Assembly (NCBI GenBank): GCA_033239525.1
Contig: BSYO01000003.1
Span: 12,270,001 to 12,334,000 of the forward strand
Source: Nepenthes gracilis
Lineage: Eukaryota; Streptophyta; Magnoliopsida; Caryophyllales; Nepenthaceae
Length of the DNA stretch: 64,000 bases
Direction of reading: 5' to 3'
Made by a program: the position numbers and the translations under genes. Numbering within the stretch: the first letter of the stretch is position 1; each line of letters opens with the position of its first letter. The notes under the pieces were generated by a model. That model searched no databases, was not told the origin of the DNA, and worked only from the letters and a program-made list of their open reading frames with translations. Below are positions 21,683 to 32,648 of this stretch, piece after piece.

Positions 21683-24215
21683 AATCAAATAGCAACCATT
21701 GCAAGTTATATCCAGGCTATATTGTGGACTAAGGATGATGGCACCCCTACTGCTGGCCGTGATGACGTTCGTCATCTAATTTTTGACCATTTCTAACGGC
21801 TGCTAGGTTCTGGCCTCTCTCATGGTATTGTGGACACAAATAGGCTTCGACCGTATATCCTTCGTTCCCTCTCAGATTTCTTGAAAGCCCCTTTAATCTC
21901 CCCAATTAGTGACGAACAGATCCATGATGCTATCTTCTCCATTGGGGATTTTAAAGCCCCTAGCCCGGATGGATATTCTTCTAGATTTTTCAAAGACACG
22001 TGGCATATTGTTGGATCGTTGATTATTGAAGCTATTCAGGACTTCTTTAATCATGGCAAGCTCTTTAAGCAATTTAATGCTACCATTATCAGCCTCATCC
22101 CTAAGGTAGCGTCCCCTGTAGGGTGACGGATTATAGACCTATTTCTTGCCATAATGTCATTTATAAGGCAATCTCTAAAGTCATTGCGAATCGACTTAAG
22201 CCCACTGTTCCTCATCTGGTGGATAAATGCCAAACTGCATTTATCACTGGAAGACAGATTAGCAACAATGTCGTTTGGCCTAGGATCTTTTGCACAAATA
22301 TCACTTGGGTACAGGTCGTTCTCGTTGCGCTATGAAAATCGATCTCATGAAGGCCTACAATTCTGTCCATTGGGACTTTATTACTTCCACTCTTGATCTG
22401 ATGGGATTCCCGTAGCAGATGATCACCTAGATTCAACAATGTATCACCACCACCTCCTTTTCTCTTAATATCAATGACGAATCAGTTGGGTTTTTCAAAG
22501 GGGGCAAGGATTTTTGCCAGGGTGACCCTCTTTCTCCCTACTTATTCGTCCTTGCTATGGATGTTCTTAATGGTATTATTGAGGTGAAAGCCTGCCGTAA
22601 TGAGATGTTTAAATTCTACTAGAAATGCACCGATACCAGGACAGTCATTCTCCCCTTTGCGGACAACTTGCTCCTGTTTTCTAATGCCAATGAAAATTCT
22701 ATTCGGACCCTGCATAGCTGCCTTGAAGAATTCAATCTGCTATCAAGGCTTTCAGCCAACAATAGTAAAAGTGAGATCTTCATCTGCTCCGAGGACCCTC
22801 AATTGAATCAATCAATTATGAGCATCATGGGATTTAAAGCTGTTACTCTCCCAGTTCGTTACTTGGGGGTCCCCCTAATCACCTCATGGCTTACTATACC
22901 CAATTGCAAACCCCTTCTTGAAAAAGTTTCTAAGCGCATATCACCATGGAAGAATAGATAGTTGTCCTTCGGGGGTGCCTTCAGCTTATTTCTTGTATTC
23001 TCACATCCATTCATACGTACTAGAGCTCCAGTTTCATTCCGCGAAGTTCTGTTCTCAAAATGATCAAAAAAAGCATTAGAAAATTCCTTTGGCATGGGAA
23101 TAATGAAGGTAAGTCGTCGGCTAAGGTTGCTCGGGAGGAATTTTGTTACCCTAAGACTGAGGGCGGCCTGGGAATAAAAAATCTACTGGACCAGACTAAA
23201 GAGCAGATCTGTAGGCTGCTATGGCGCATTATTTCTAAAGCTATGGAATCGATTAGGTCTCTTTAGATTCATGCTACTCGAATAAAGGACCGTTGTTTTT
23301 GGACTTTAAAAGTTCCATCTTCAGCATCTTGGAGTTGGAAGAAAATTATGAAGCTTCGCCCTGTGATGTGCCTTCATACTTTCTACTCTATTGGGATGGC
23401 TCGGACACTTTCCTCTGGTTTGACAACTGGCATCCCCTAGGACCGCTTAGTAATTGCATATCCGACCGGTTCGAACGGTCCACCAGGTTACATTGGGACT
23501 CTAAGGTCAATGCCATAATTAGGCACAACCATTGGACTTGGCCTAATCAGTTTGATTTGGAAGTGTCTAAATTGATTGAGAATATGCCCATTTACCCTCT
23601 TGATCCCACTCATAGAGATTCTGTTAGATAGAAGGCTAATTTAGATGGGAAATTCTTGACCCGGTCAGCCTACTATATTCTTCATCCTCCTCGTGTGAAA
23701 GTCTATTGGGCATCCCTGGTTTGGGGCCCCTCTTATCTCCCGGTCCATTCATTCATTTTTTGATTGGCCATTCGTAGAAGGTTAAGCACCCTAGATCATA
23801 TCAAAAGCATCCTTAACCTCTCCCCCTTTGCTTACTGTGCCAAAAGGAGGTTGAAAACCACGACCACCTTTCCTTTAACTGCCTCTTTTCTTAGGAATTA
23901 TGGCATATGGTACGTTGCTGTATTGGCCTTCAATGGCCTTACCCTGATTGGAACTAGAACATTGTTTGGGTAACCTCTAAATGGACAGGGAAAAACTTCA
24001 AAGCTACATCCATGCGCCTTACCCTTGCAGCTACTGTGTATTATATCTGGAAGGAGTGGAACCACAGAACTTTCCAATCTTCTCACTTCCATACTCCCCC
24101 TACTCTATTCACTCAAATCCTTGACGTTGTTCATTGTTGTTTGAAGGTCCTCCTTGATGCTTCTTCTAAGGTGGACAAAATATCTTTAGACCGCTGGAAT
24201 TTATCTATCCACTAA
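21683..24215 (+). pseudogene. ORF2 of LINE LB: reverse transcriptase and C-terminal region
   Basis: RT of the plant L1 clade: IGDFKAPSPDGYSSRFFKDT (21940-21999), SLIPKVASPV, a frameshift at about 22115, YRPISCHNVIYKAISKVIAN, the [19 protein letters not shown] block at 22515-22575, and FADNLLLFSNANEN at 22656-22700. The catalytic FADD is FADN, so the second essential Asp is lost. LGVPLITSWLT follows at 22865, then a thumb-like region. The zinc-binding part near 23800-23900 is frameshifted. The frame ends NLSIH at 24215, followed by an A run and 3'UTR. The endonuclease is absent. Confidence 0.85.
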
Positions 24216-24345
24216 AAAAAAAAAGTTATGCTGTTTTGGCCAGGTTGCCAATTGCCAGGTTTGCAACCAAGTCATGTATTTGCTGAAATGGCTTTTTAGT
24301 CCAATTGCAGTTACCTGTCGGATTGCTCCTTGCCCTCTTTGGTCC

Positions 24346-27300
24346 TTTTTTTTATAAGTAATTAAATTGTATTAAAAAGAAAAGACAAGAAAAAATAACA
24401 CCTATGTTCTATTCCAAGTATTTTGCCGACTTGGAGGTAGAACATAGTAGCAAGGGCAGCCCCAATACTCCATGACACAGGTTATGAAAGAACAAAAATA
24501 CAATCAAAACATCATAGATCATATGACACGAGAGTAATATCTCCCACTCACTCATCTAAACATCAGATCGGCAACATACTCCAAACACAGGATCAATCAT
24601 GTTAAATGATGTCCAGTCCTCCCATGCCGGGGAACATGGGGGAGAAGGAACCAGGTTGCCCAGTTGAACCAGTTTGTAAATGGACCTAATAGAAGACGGA
24701 GCCAGCAACAAATCCAGGCTGCCCAAACTGGGAACGAGAGAGTGTAGGAATTCGGTATGCCTATAAGAGCCATACCATCCTGAGCCACACAGCCAACCAA
24801 CTTAGTCAAACCCCTCAATCTAACTGAGAAAAACAGTCCGCGCAAAGCTCCAGGCATCCCATTCCGAGAACGAGGGAAAGAAAGAATCAGTATGCCCATT
24901 AGGGCCAAATCACCCACGTCAGCCAAACCGGGCACCCCAACGGGTATACTAAGACGCAATCCATAAGCCGTCTATCTCGTCCAAAGGGCAGCCGTCCAAA
25001 CCAGCCAGTCTACCAGCCAAGCCGTACCAAACAAAAGGCAGCCACCCAGATCAACCAACCAGCCAGCCAAACCGACTGGGGGGAACCAACAAAGGGGTGC
25101 AACCTGCCAAGGCAACAAACCGGCCAGACAAGCATACTAGCCCAGAGAGTAGAAGGAAGCGGCTGGAATTCCACATATAACAAGCAAGGGGCTAAGCGTA
25201 GTATGCCAACTCAGCAGCCCAACATTGCAAACCATCTCGCCAACTTTGGAAACCGGACAAAGAAACCACCTTAGGAAGACAAAAGAGCAAGTTGCCAATC
25301 CAGCAATATCAAGCAATCCATCCCATGAAAACCATCCTCATTCCGAGAATTCCACACCTGGCGTACCTTTTTGAGCTTCAAATCCTAACAACCCAGGCAT
25401 ACCATTCCGGGAGAGTAGAGAAGGGATGTCCTTTCTGGGATTCTAGCAAACCGGCAATTAAAGTTGCAAACCGGGACAATCCACCATTCCTGCCAAACCC
25501 CATTCCTGCCAAAAAAATCCATCCTAGCTACCAGGCATGGATAAAGTATTGGATAGCAGCATACCGGGCAATGCAAACAAGTCAAAACCCCAAACCCACC
25601 AAATGAAACCTAGAATGGGAAAGCAAAACAGCCGGAATGCACAAACCAGCCTTACCCTCATGCCACATTGGCTCTCAATCGGCTTTTAAGCTGACACTTT
25701 TGCCTGAGGAGCCCTTAGAGTTCTTCGAAGCAGATTTTTGCTGTCTTCGGGACATGGCTTGCTTCCAAGTTCCATCTTGCTCAGAAGGAGAATACACGTC
25801 ATTAACTCTTCTGTCAGATAGCCGCTGTGAGCACTTGGAGGCATCAGGGGATCCAAGAAGGCTCACTGTTGGGGCAGAGTTATCAATTATTTGGAGGCTC
25901 GCCACTAATTCATCCAGATTGCTAAAGTTATAATTCAGAAATTCAGTTTTCGTTTTCAATAGAGTAGCTAGAAAATCAAAAACTACCTTCTTCCTATCAG
26001 GTGATAAGGAAGCAATGTGTGATTGAGTAGTTTTAGCTACCACCAACAATCTGATGGCTTCAAATAATACACCTGAAAAACTGTCCTGATCCACCGCAGC
26101 CAGAAGAGAGGATGATTTGAACTCATCCCTTGTCTCTTCAGTTGCAGCTAGCCAATAGTTTTCCATGAAATCATGCACAATGTGCCTTTGTTCTGGAGTG
26201 AAGAAAGCAAGATATCTCTGAGTAGATTTTGCCTCCAGTAACATCTAGAGGGCATGAAGCATTGGATCGTGAAAATCATCCTCTTCTACCACAACCTCCT
26301 CAACCTAAGCAGAAGCAGTCGTGGGAATGCTAACCAGGACCTGTTGGTTACCTGAAGTCGGCTGAATCTACATCTTCCTAGGAGTGTCCTGTGCCCAACC
26401 CACCCATATGCCATCCAATGAACCCCTTTGGCTGACAGGATTAGGCCCATCATGCAGGCAACCCTGAGGCTCAGCTGTAAGGGTTCCAAAATCATCTTGA
26501 GCATACTTACAGGAGAGTTTAATGATAGAATTGGGTGTTGAGTCACAAAATTCAGCACTATAGATAGAGGGCTCCTCACTCGAGAAGCGAGTCTCATGAA
26601 CTACCTCGCCTAGAGTCGAGGCATGTATGGGATTACCGGCCAGGAAATGATGGCTGTCTGCATCAGCAGATAGATGAGCTACAGCTGGGTATCCATTTGA
26701 AGCAGAGGGATCTGACTCAAAGCCCTCCTGATCGCCTAGTTTAGACTATGTAACATCCTGCAATAGGATGGAAAGAGCAGTATCAGTGTCAGAAGATGCC
26801 ACATCCTGAGATTTGTGTTTATCAGCATAACCATCAGGAAGCTTGTGATCCATGAGAACAACCGAGGCCTCATGTGGAGCAGTTGCAGGATCAGGCTGGT
26901 AAGAACTGGACACATTCACAACCAAGGGATTTGCACTTGAAGTTAAGGCCTTATACAAAGGAGCCAGCATGTGTGGGAAGCAGGTTTAGCCCCCCCTGGT
27001 TGGCTTGGAAATCCTTTTTGGCCTGCATTGAGTAGCATTATGACCAATTTTCTTACAATATGCACAACGGGGCGGCTTCCAATGGTACTCGACCTCTACC
27101 TCAACCACCCTAGCTGAACCTACTTCAGATTCCTTGCCACAGTTCAATCTGATTTTTGCGGGGAGTGGACCATCACCAAGCACCTCAACACAAATACGTG
27201 CGTATTGCATATGCTCCATGCTTGCTGTATTGGAATCCAACGGATAGGTTTGCCAACCCCACTAGCAATCTAACTGAGGCCTAAGGGGGTCCAAAAATCA

Positions 27301-28267
27301 ACCGGGACATTAATCAATGTGATCCAAATCAGAAAATTTTTGTGATTTTCTTTAGACAAAGGCATACCCGGAGTCCATCATTTTAGGAAGAGAGTTTTCC
27401 TACCAAATGCCCAGGGACCATTATCCAGACAAGAGTTCAACTGAGGTACAGACGTGAATCGAAAAAAGAAAAAATCATTTTCATCCCCAACAACATGACA
27501 GATACCAAAACGAGCCCAGATTTTTCGAGCGATGGTGTTCATAGCCTAAAATTGTAACGCCTTATTGATGAAATACCCAACAAGCGTCACCTCCCACCAG
27601 TTTAGGCTCTGCTGAATAATATCAGCAGGAGAAGAAAGGGTAACTACTTCCCTATCCACTGATAGGGGAGGAAAATATTTAAGCTGAGTACAAGGGCTAC
27701 TACCTTTGTTCTGAACAATAGCAATCTATGAGGCCTGAGGATTAGACTGCACATTGCCAGAGAACGATCGCGAAGAAACAGAGTCAGCAACAAGGGCAGA
27801 TGAAAAAACATCAGACTGAAGACCAGGGTTCTGAGACGACATACTCCTGCGCTCATTTGCCAAATCTTCAGCTGGGCTAGGGGACATGGCATGCTACGCC
27901 AACTCCGGGCTGTTGCGGAGTTCCATCGGCTTCAAACTCTCTAAGAAATGTGCATCTAGGGTAGGGAGTGTGATAATTCATCCCTCTTCAATAAGGGAAA
28001 AGTATGAGAGGATTGGGCTAGAGATTTAGCAGTAACTTTCTTTGGAAGAGAAGCAACAGGGCAAAGGGAGGAGAAGAAGAAGGCCGGGGAGGACCAGACA
28101 GTGCCTCAAGGGGACCGACCGTGGCCGTCGCCGGCGCAAACGTGAGCCGCGTCAACCCAAAGTCCCTCTCAAAATTGGGATGAATTTTGAATTTTGAAAA
28201 ACCTAGAGAGAGGGGACAGCGACTCTTTCTAGAACGCTGGCATTTTTTGAGCTATGAAATTAACAGA
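24346..28267 (-). mobile_element. Apparently full-length ORF1-only LINE derivative NL6
   Basis: A 3922-bp minus insertion in the 3'UTR of LB, flanked by TGCCCTCTTTGGTCC (24331-24345) and TGCCCGCTTTGGTCC (28268-28282), 14 of 15 identical. From the right: a 5'UTR of about 120 bp ending at a degraded start near 28143, ORF1 to about 25675, a CCGGCA-type 3'UTR, tail stem 24402-24447, ATTTACTTATAAAA-like end and poly(A). The 5' leader resembles those of NL7 (34076) and NL8 (about 63690), so the copy is probably complete at both ends. It defines the family: ORF1 plus 3' tail, no ORF2. Confidence 0.9.
25675..28143 (-). pseudogene. ORF1 of NL6: all domains traceable
   Basis: From 28143 leftward: a Pro/Ser-rich N-terminus; the block SPAEDLANERRSMSSQNPG near 27880; DUF4283-like region about 27700-27250 (LKYFPPLSVDREVVTLSSP, LVGYF, IWARFG); TAG at GLS-stop near 27265; ICVEVLGDGPLPAKIRLNCG; the intact CCHC knuckle CAYCKKIGHNATQC at about 27023-27064; a linker; and the duplicated module at 25675-26244 (LEAKSTQRYLAFFTPEQR; HIASLSPDRKKVVFDFLATL; NYNFSNLDELVASLQIID), ending in a basic, Ser-rich stretch (SRRQQKSASKNSKGSSGK). 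Several TAG codons and frameshifts. One TAG (ALQF-stop-AMN, about 27547) is shared with NL7. Confidence 0.8.
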
Positions 28268-28282
28268 TGCCCGCTTTGGTCC

Positions 28283-29400
28283 TTGGTGGATGTATGTGCT
28301 TTTTTCGGTATGCAGCAATAAACCAGGATAGCATTTCGTCCAATTTGGTAAAAAAAAAAGGTTTTTTTGGCCGGTCAACTTGTTGACAAGCAAATTTTGT
28401 TTTTTGGCCAGTCAACTTGTTGACCGGTAAGTTTGATTTCCCAGGATAGACTAAAAAAAAAAGGTTTTTTTGGCCGGTCAACTTGTTGACTGGCTACTTT
28501 GGTTTCTGTTCGGTCAACTTGTTAACCGGCAAAATTGGTTTCCAATAGTGAAAATAAAAAACTAAGAGGTTTTTTGGGCCGGTCAACTGGTTGACCGACA
28601 AATCTAGGTTTTGGCCGGTCAACTTGTTGACCGGCAAACTTGGTTTCCAATGGCTGAGAAAAGCCCGGGATAGCATTACGCCTGTTGTACACCTTCATCT
28701 CTAAAATACCGAGATGGCCTTTGCCATGGATGCAACAATTGCAGCAGAATGCCGAAATGGCAAGTGGATCCAACTACAGCAAAATGTCGGAATGCTCTTT
28801 GCTTGGTATGATCCAAGGTGGCTGTCTGCTTTTCGCCAGGTATGCAGCCAACGCTGGGATGGTAGCTGCCCGGTTTGCAACACTTTGTAACAAAACACAG
28901 GTTTGGATATGTGGTCCGATATGTGAAAAAGCTGGTTCATATCTTGATGCCTTCTTCTTCATCATGGTCGAGAGGATTGTTGTGGCTGCCAGTTTGGTGT
29001 CATGCTGACATGGCCCCTTTGCCCGGTAAGGATGAACTCTGTGTTCGATCTGCTATTCTACTAGCCGGTATGGAGTTTTGCCTCTTTGGTGGGCCTATCG
29101 TGCTTTGCTTTGCCGGCATGCTCCTTTGCTAATTCGCCAAAATGCCGGTTTGCATTCTGCCCGGATTGAATATTTGCCAGTTTGCAACATATTGATGTAA
29201 ATGCCGGTATGACATGTTGCGTTTTGCCCGGTTTGCAACTTTGCAGTAAATGTCGGCTTGTTAATGCTGTGCAGAGGCTTAACCGGTTATGCCAAAGGAT
29301 CGTGGCCGGTTTGGATGATGGTTCTTAGGTCAGTTTCTTTCTCTTTGTATGTTTTCTTTCCTTTTCATGGTATGATTTATGATGGTGCTCGGGGTCTACC
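28283..29400 (+). repeat. Degenerate GCCGGTATGG repeat region of LB 3'UTR
   Basis: Short words such as GCCGGTATGG, GCCGGTTTG and GCCCGGTTTGCAAC recur every 20-50 bases without a strict period. The first part carries the palindrome cluster 28373-28632. The same vocabulary is found in minus-strand 3'UTRs (1860-2920, 5700-6240, 24900-25650, 31040-31740, 56650-57160). Confidence 0.7.
28373..28632. repeat. Cluster of six GGTCAACTTGTTGACC palindromes
   Basis: Six copies of a 16-bp inverted repeat start at 28373, 28410, 28476, 28512, 28581 and 28617; the first four or more sit in a longer unit GGTTTTTTTGGCCGGTCAAC. Each arm contains TTGACC or TTGACT, the W-box core bound by WRKY factors. The perfect form is at 28617-28632. 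Whether any WRKY protein binds is untested. Confidence 0.85.
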
Positions 29401-29516
29401 CTAATTCTATGCTCTACTACTAAGTCGGTAAAACACTTAGAGTTAGAATATAGTTTTTATACTTTTATTTTATTTAATTTCATTTTACTTACTTACCAAA
29501 AAAATAAAAAATAAAA

Positions 29517-29773
29517 ATATCCAGGCTATATTTCCATTCATGAGATTGCACCTTTATGTGGAACTTAGTGCAGGTCGGAACCTCAATCCCAACAAACTGC
29601 TGTGTTACTTCATCACATGATTTCGATATTTGTGATCCAGCAGTTCAATAGAAGGGCCTCGTAATCAAATAAGCAATTCTCTAGGCTTTTTTTCCCCCAG
29701 ACAAGCACCCTCTGATGAATCCATGAGTTTCACTCGCCCCACCAGAGCCTCCACGTTGACAGATAAAAGGGGT
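29517..29773 (-). pseudogene. Exon-like fragments of an unidentified gene (possible host gene)
   Basis: On the minus strand a canonical-looking 3' splice site (TTTGCACTGGCTAG, pyrimidine-rich upstream) at about 29774-29790 is followed by a coding-like reading SVNVEALVGRVKLMDSSEG...GEKKPRELLI, a TGA, and LRGPSIELLDHKYRNHVMK (to 29605). A second frame at 29517-29612 gives EVTQQFVGIEVPTCTKFHIK then VQSHEWKYSLDI and continues across the LB duplication into 21678-21707. It resembles no retrotransposon protein and I do not recognise the family. Frameshift and stop suggest a pseudogene, or I have missed an intron. Confidence 0.4.
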
Positions 29774-29814
29774 CTAGCCAGTGCAAACAATAAAAGAAGT
29801 TAAAACTGCGCATA

Positions 29815-29883
29815 TTAGTGACTCAGAAGCTCATCCATTACTTTAAGCCCATTATCCTCCCTGTCATCAAGATAATGCTGCAT
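29815..29883 (-). pseudogene. Short exon-like frame
   Basis: Minus-strand reading MQHYLDDREDNGLKVMDELL then SH-stop, charged and coding-like, just upstream (in gene orientation) of the splice-like site at 29774. It may be an exon of the same broken gene. Too short to identify. Confidence 0.3.
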
Positions 29884-29909
29884 ATTTACTCGGGTGTTTC
29901 TTTCCTCAG

Positions 29910-30790
29910 GTTTTGGTCTTCACTGATGCTGATTCTATGGTTGGTTTGTGGTTGGCAATCGGATGCTGAGGGCTTTCGGGGATTGGTAGGCCGGGTTTTT
30001 TCCGTATAGGCCCGGGGTCGTGAGTTGGCATGTATATCTGCTGGGCGCTGAATGAGGTTATTTGTTCTCCATTGTGATATGTTGGATAGTGATTTTGCTT
30101 CCTTGGCCTTGGGGTAGCTCTCGGCTTTTGGCTATCTGGTTTGGTAGATGGGCAGTATCTTTAGTTGTTCATTTTTGATCGTCTCTGCTGCTCGGGGCTT
30201 GTGGGCTGCTGGAGTTTCTTCCTCCTGCTGTATTTCCTTCGAGGTCCTGTTGATTGGCGTGGGTGCATATATGCTCCATTGGCAACTCTTGATGTTTGGA
30301 TCTTTGCTTTGGTTAGATCTTTGTGCACGATGGATTTCTCGATTAGTCGGCGGCCGTATCTGGTTGCATGCTGGTTGTTTTTTTGCGCATTTTTCCGGCA
30401 CTACGTTTGCCGATAGATCTCTGTTGTTGGTTGCTGCAGCCTTGTACTCTCTGCGGTTGGAAAACTTGGGTACTTCGGGTTGCGGCTGTTCCATTTGATG
30501 TTGTTTGTTGCAGCGGGATGATCGGATGGATTGCTCCGATCTTCTCGGGTGTAATTCTTTTTACTTTTGATTTTGTATTTCGACAGTGTTGTTTTTTTTC
30601 TGTTCTTTTGTCTGATAGTTCCTCTTAGGTTTTTTGAGAAATTTTCTGATGTACCGATTTACTTTCGGGGTATGCTTACGCGTTTTATGTTATAACTCCA
30701 AGACAAATAACTTGGAGCTATAACATAAGTTTTTTTGTAAATTTTTCTCCCTTTAATCCAAATTACACACTTACTTACCAAAAAAAAAAA
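29910..30790 (+). mobile_element. 881-bp LINE-network insertion
   Basis: Exact 16-bp duplications GTGTTTCTTTCCTCAG at 29894-29909 and 30791-30806. It contains 3'UTR-type sequence without ORF1 domains, the tail box GGGGTATGC, a long stem at 30685-30728 with an A-rich loop, ACTTACC and poly(A). The reading frames at 30148-30628 show no domain. It separates exon-like host fragments. Confidence 0.9.
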
Positions 30791-30843
30791 GTGTTTCTTT
30801 CCTCAGTGGAAAAACTTTTTTTTTACAGCTGCACCATGAATAT

Positions 30844-31756
30844 TTTTTTTAATAAGTAATTAAATTTTATTAATTACTTACTAAAACAAATTAAATTTTA
30901 TTAATGAAAAAGAAAAAAATACAGAACTAATATTATAACTCTAAGTGTTTTGCCAAGTTTGATTTATAATAAAGATACTGGGACATACCCCGAGTACCGT
31001 GAAATATATCACGACACCAAAAAAAAGGTAAAAAAGAGATACATCTACGTAAGGCATACCGGCAAGTATCCAATCCGGGCAAAATGTATACCGGCATTTT
31101 GGCAAATCAGCATTATGGAGCATTCCGGCAAAAAGCATAGTGCGGCAGGCCCTCCAAACAGGCCAACTCCATACTGGCCAGACAACTAACGGCATACCAA
31201 GCAAATGGGCCATATAAGCATGACACCAGACTGGCAGCAACACCAAACCAGCCAAAGTAAACATCAGCCATACCGGGCAAATGAGCCACAACTTTAGGAC
31301 ACCAAACTGGGCAAACTACAACCTTCCAACACCCACCAATTCGGGAGATATACCATACCAGCAAAGGCATAAACTGATCAAAAATTTTTTTTAAGTAAAG
31401 TGTATTAAAGAGCAACCGTCAAATAGCTCCAAATCGGCGGCCAGGAGCAAGAGCTGAGTCCATACCGGCACGAGCCACTCCGGCAGAAAATAACCATAAC
31501 GGCTAAAAAACAAACACCAACCTGCCAACTTTTTTTTTTTTGGCAAAGAGAAAACCGACAAATACAACACAGCTTGCAAAATACCATCGTGGTTTTTTTT
31601 TTTTTAAGGAACCAGGATCACAACAGACGCCGATTACTGAAACTCTAGTGGAGCACAATCCAAACCGGCAAATGCAGCATTGATGCAAACCAGGCGTAAC
31701 GCCATCTCGCCCATATGTTGCATACTGGTCAAAAGCATCCACAGCCATCTTGGTTT
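30844..31756 (-). mobile_element. 913-bp LINE-network insertion with a tail-in-tail
   Basis: Flanks ACCATGAATAT (30833-30843) and ACCGTGAATAT (31757-31767), 10 of 11 identical. The poly(T) end is followed by AAGTAATTAAATTTTATT, an inverted AATTACTTACTAAAA, then AAATTTTATTAATG again, as if a second tail had inserted in opposite orientation. Stem 30932-30970. The rest is CCGGCA-rich 3'UTR with more poly(T) runs at about 31388, 31530 and 31593. Confidence 0.8.
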
Positions 31757-31885
31757 ACCGTGAATATGAATGTACTACTAAGGAGGACTGGAAGTAAGGT
31801 TGTGGTCCTCTGCAGGAAGACTATATCTTTTGGTTCAGGGAATTGAAATAAAAACACACAAGAAGAAACTTGCTGGAGAAGCTGC

Positions 31886-32014
31886 TTATTTCTTCTTTTG
31901 TAGCTGGTCAGTGACGTCCAAATTTTCTTCCACTGTGCAAGCTACCTGTGAGAGCGTGAAGCTCACAACATTCCAGGCTAACTGACCTCTAATAGTAACC
32001 AAATAGGACCTCAT
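31886..32014 (-). pseudogene. 43-codon exon-like frame (possible host gene)
   Basis: Minus-strand ATG frame MRSYLVTIRGQLAWNVVSFT continuing LSQVACTVEENLDVTDQLQK and ending KKK-stop at 31886. Composition is coding-like. A GT right after TLSQ (CAG/GTAGCTTG) would also be a good splice donor. It lies on the same strand as the fragments at 29517-29883 once the two insertions are removed. Unidentified. Confidence 0.35.
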
Positions 32015-32648
32015 AATCTATTTACACTCTTGATAAATATCTTAAATCGGAAAGTACAACCATTATAATCCCTTTAAACCAACTACCACCCTAAATGGAA
32101 AAGTACTATCCTATGTCTGAGTGGATATGTCCGTGTTCTTTGCTGGTGCATCAGTGGTGGCTACTTTGCCTCTGGTCCTCACTGCTGAGGTGGGTGATGT
32201 GGTTGCGTGTGCTGCATAGGCCCTTTCATCCAAAGCTTGTGCCTTAATTTGCTTAATGTGGATGTGTTTCTGGGATGTGCTACCTTGACCACGTTGATTC
32301 GATAATGGATGCCTCCTCCTAGAATGGTGTGCCATGTTGGTTTGTTCAGAGGGCTGGCCTGATTGATTGCGGCACCTCCTCTGTTTTGGCTGCAGCTAGA
32401 CTTGCTGTGCCAGGGTGGTTCTTCCATAGGTTAAGCATCTGGTTGGCTTGGACGATAGTTTCTGACGACTGTTTCTTTGTTTGTTTCCTTTGAGTTTTAT
32501 TTTCTTTGGAGATAAATACCGTATACTCGGGATATACCCTAACGACTTTGTTCTATCTTCAAGTTGGCAAAATACTAGGAGATAAAATATTGGTTATTGT
32601 ACCCCTTTATTTTCTTTCAATATAATTTACTTACTTACCAAAAAAAAG
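32015..32648 (+). mobile_element. LINE-network 3' fragment
   Basis: From about 32100 the sequence is plus-oriented 3'UTR-like (GTGGTGGCTACTTTG, GTTGCGTGTGCTGC); the tail has box CTCGGGATATACCCTA, stem 32551-32587 and ACTTACC plus poly(A) at 32638-32647. In the stem one A-T pair of the usual form is T-A. No coding domain; the left border is unclear. Confidence 0.65.

Larger units (their letters stand above)
21724..29516 (+). mobile_element. L1-type LINE copy LB (interrupted by NL6)
   Basis: Plus-strand LINE with ORF2 at about 21683-24215, a 3'UTR split by NL6 at 24346-28267, tail stem 29412-29448 and poly(A) to about 29516. A 16-bp exact direct repeat ATATCCAGGCTATATT occurs at 21708-21723 and, directly after the poly(A), at 29517-29532, fitting a target-site duplication with 5' truncation at 21724. 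One doubt: ORF2-like reading RNQIATI just upstream could be LINE sequence, which would move the border left. Confidence 0.7.

Noticed and set aside
28373..28632. CRISPR-like array
   Set aside because: The repeats are short palindromes with unequal spacing in a plant transposon; no CRISPR array is expected in a nuclear plant genome.
30148..30628. Frames of 83-120 codons in the 29910-30790 insertion
   Set aside because: No ORF1 or ORF2 motif; Cys/Leu/Val-rich translations of a G/T-rich 3'UTR.
31800..31985. 61-codon plus-strand frame as a gene
   Set aside because: It lies opposite a minus-strand frame of better composition (31886-32014) and has no domain.
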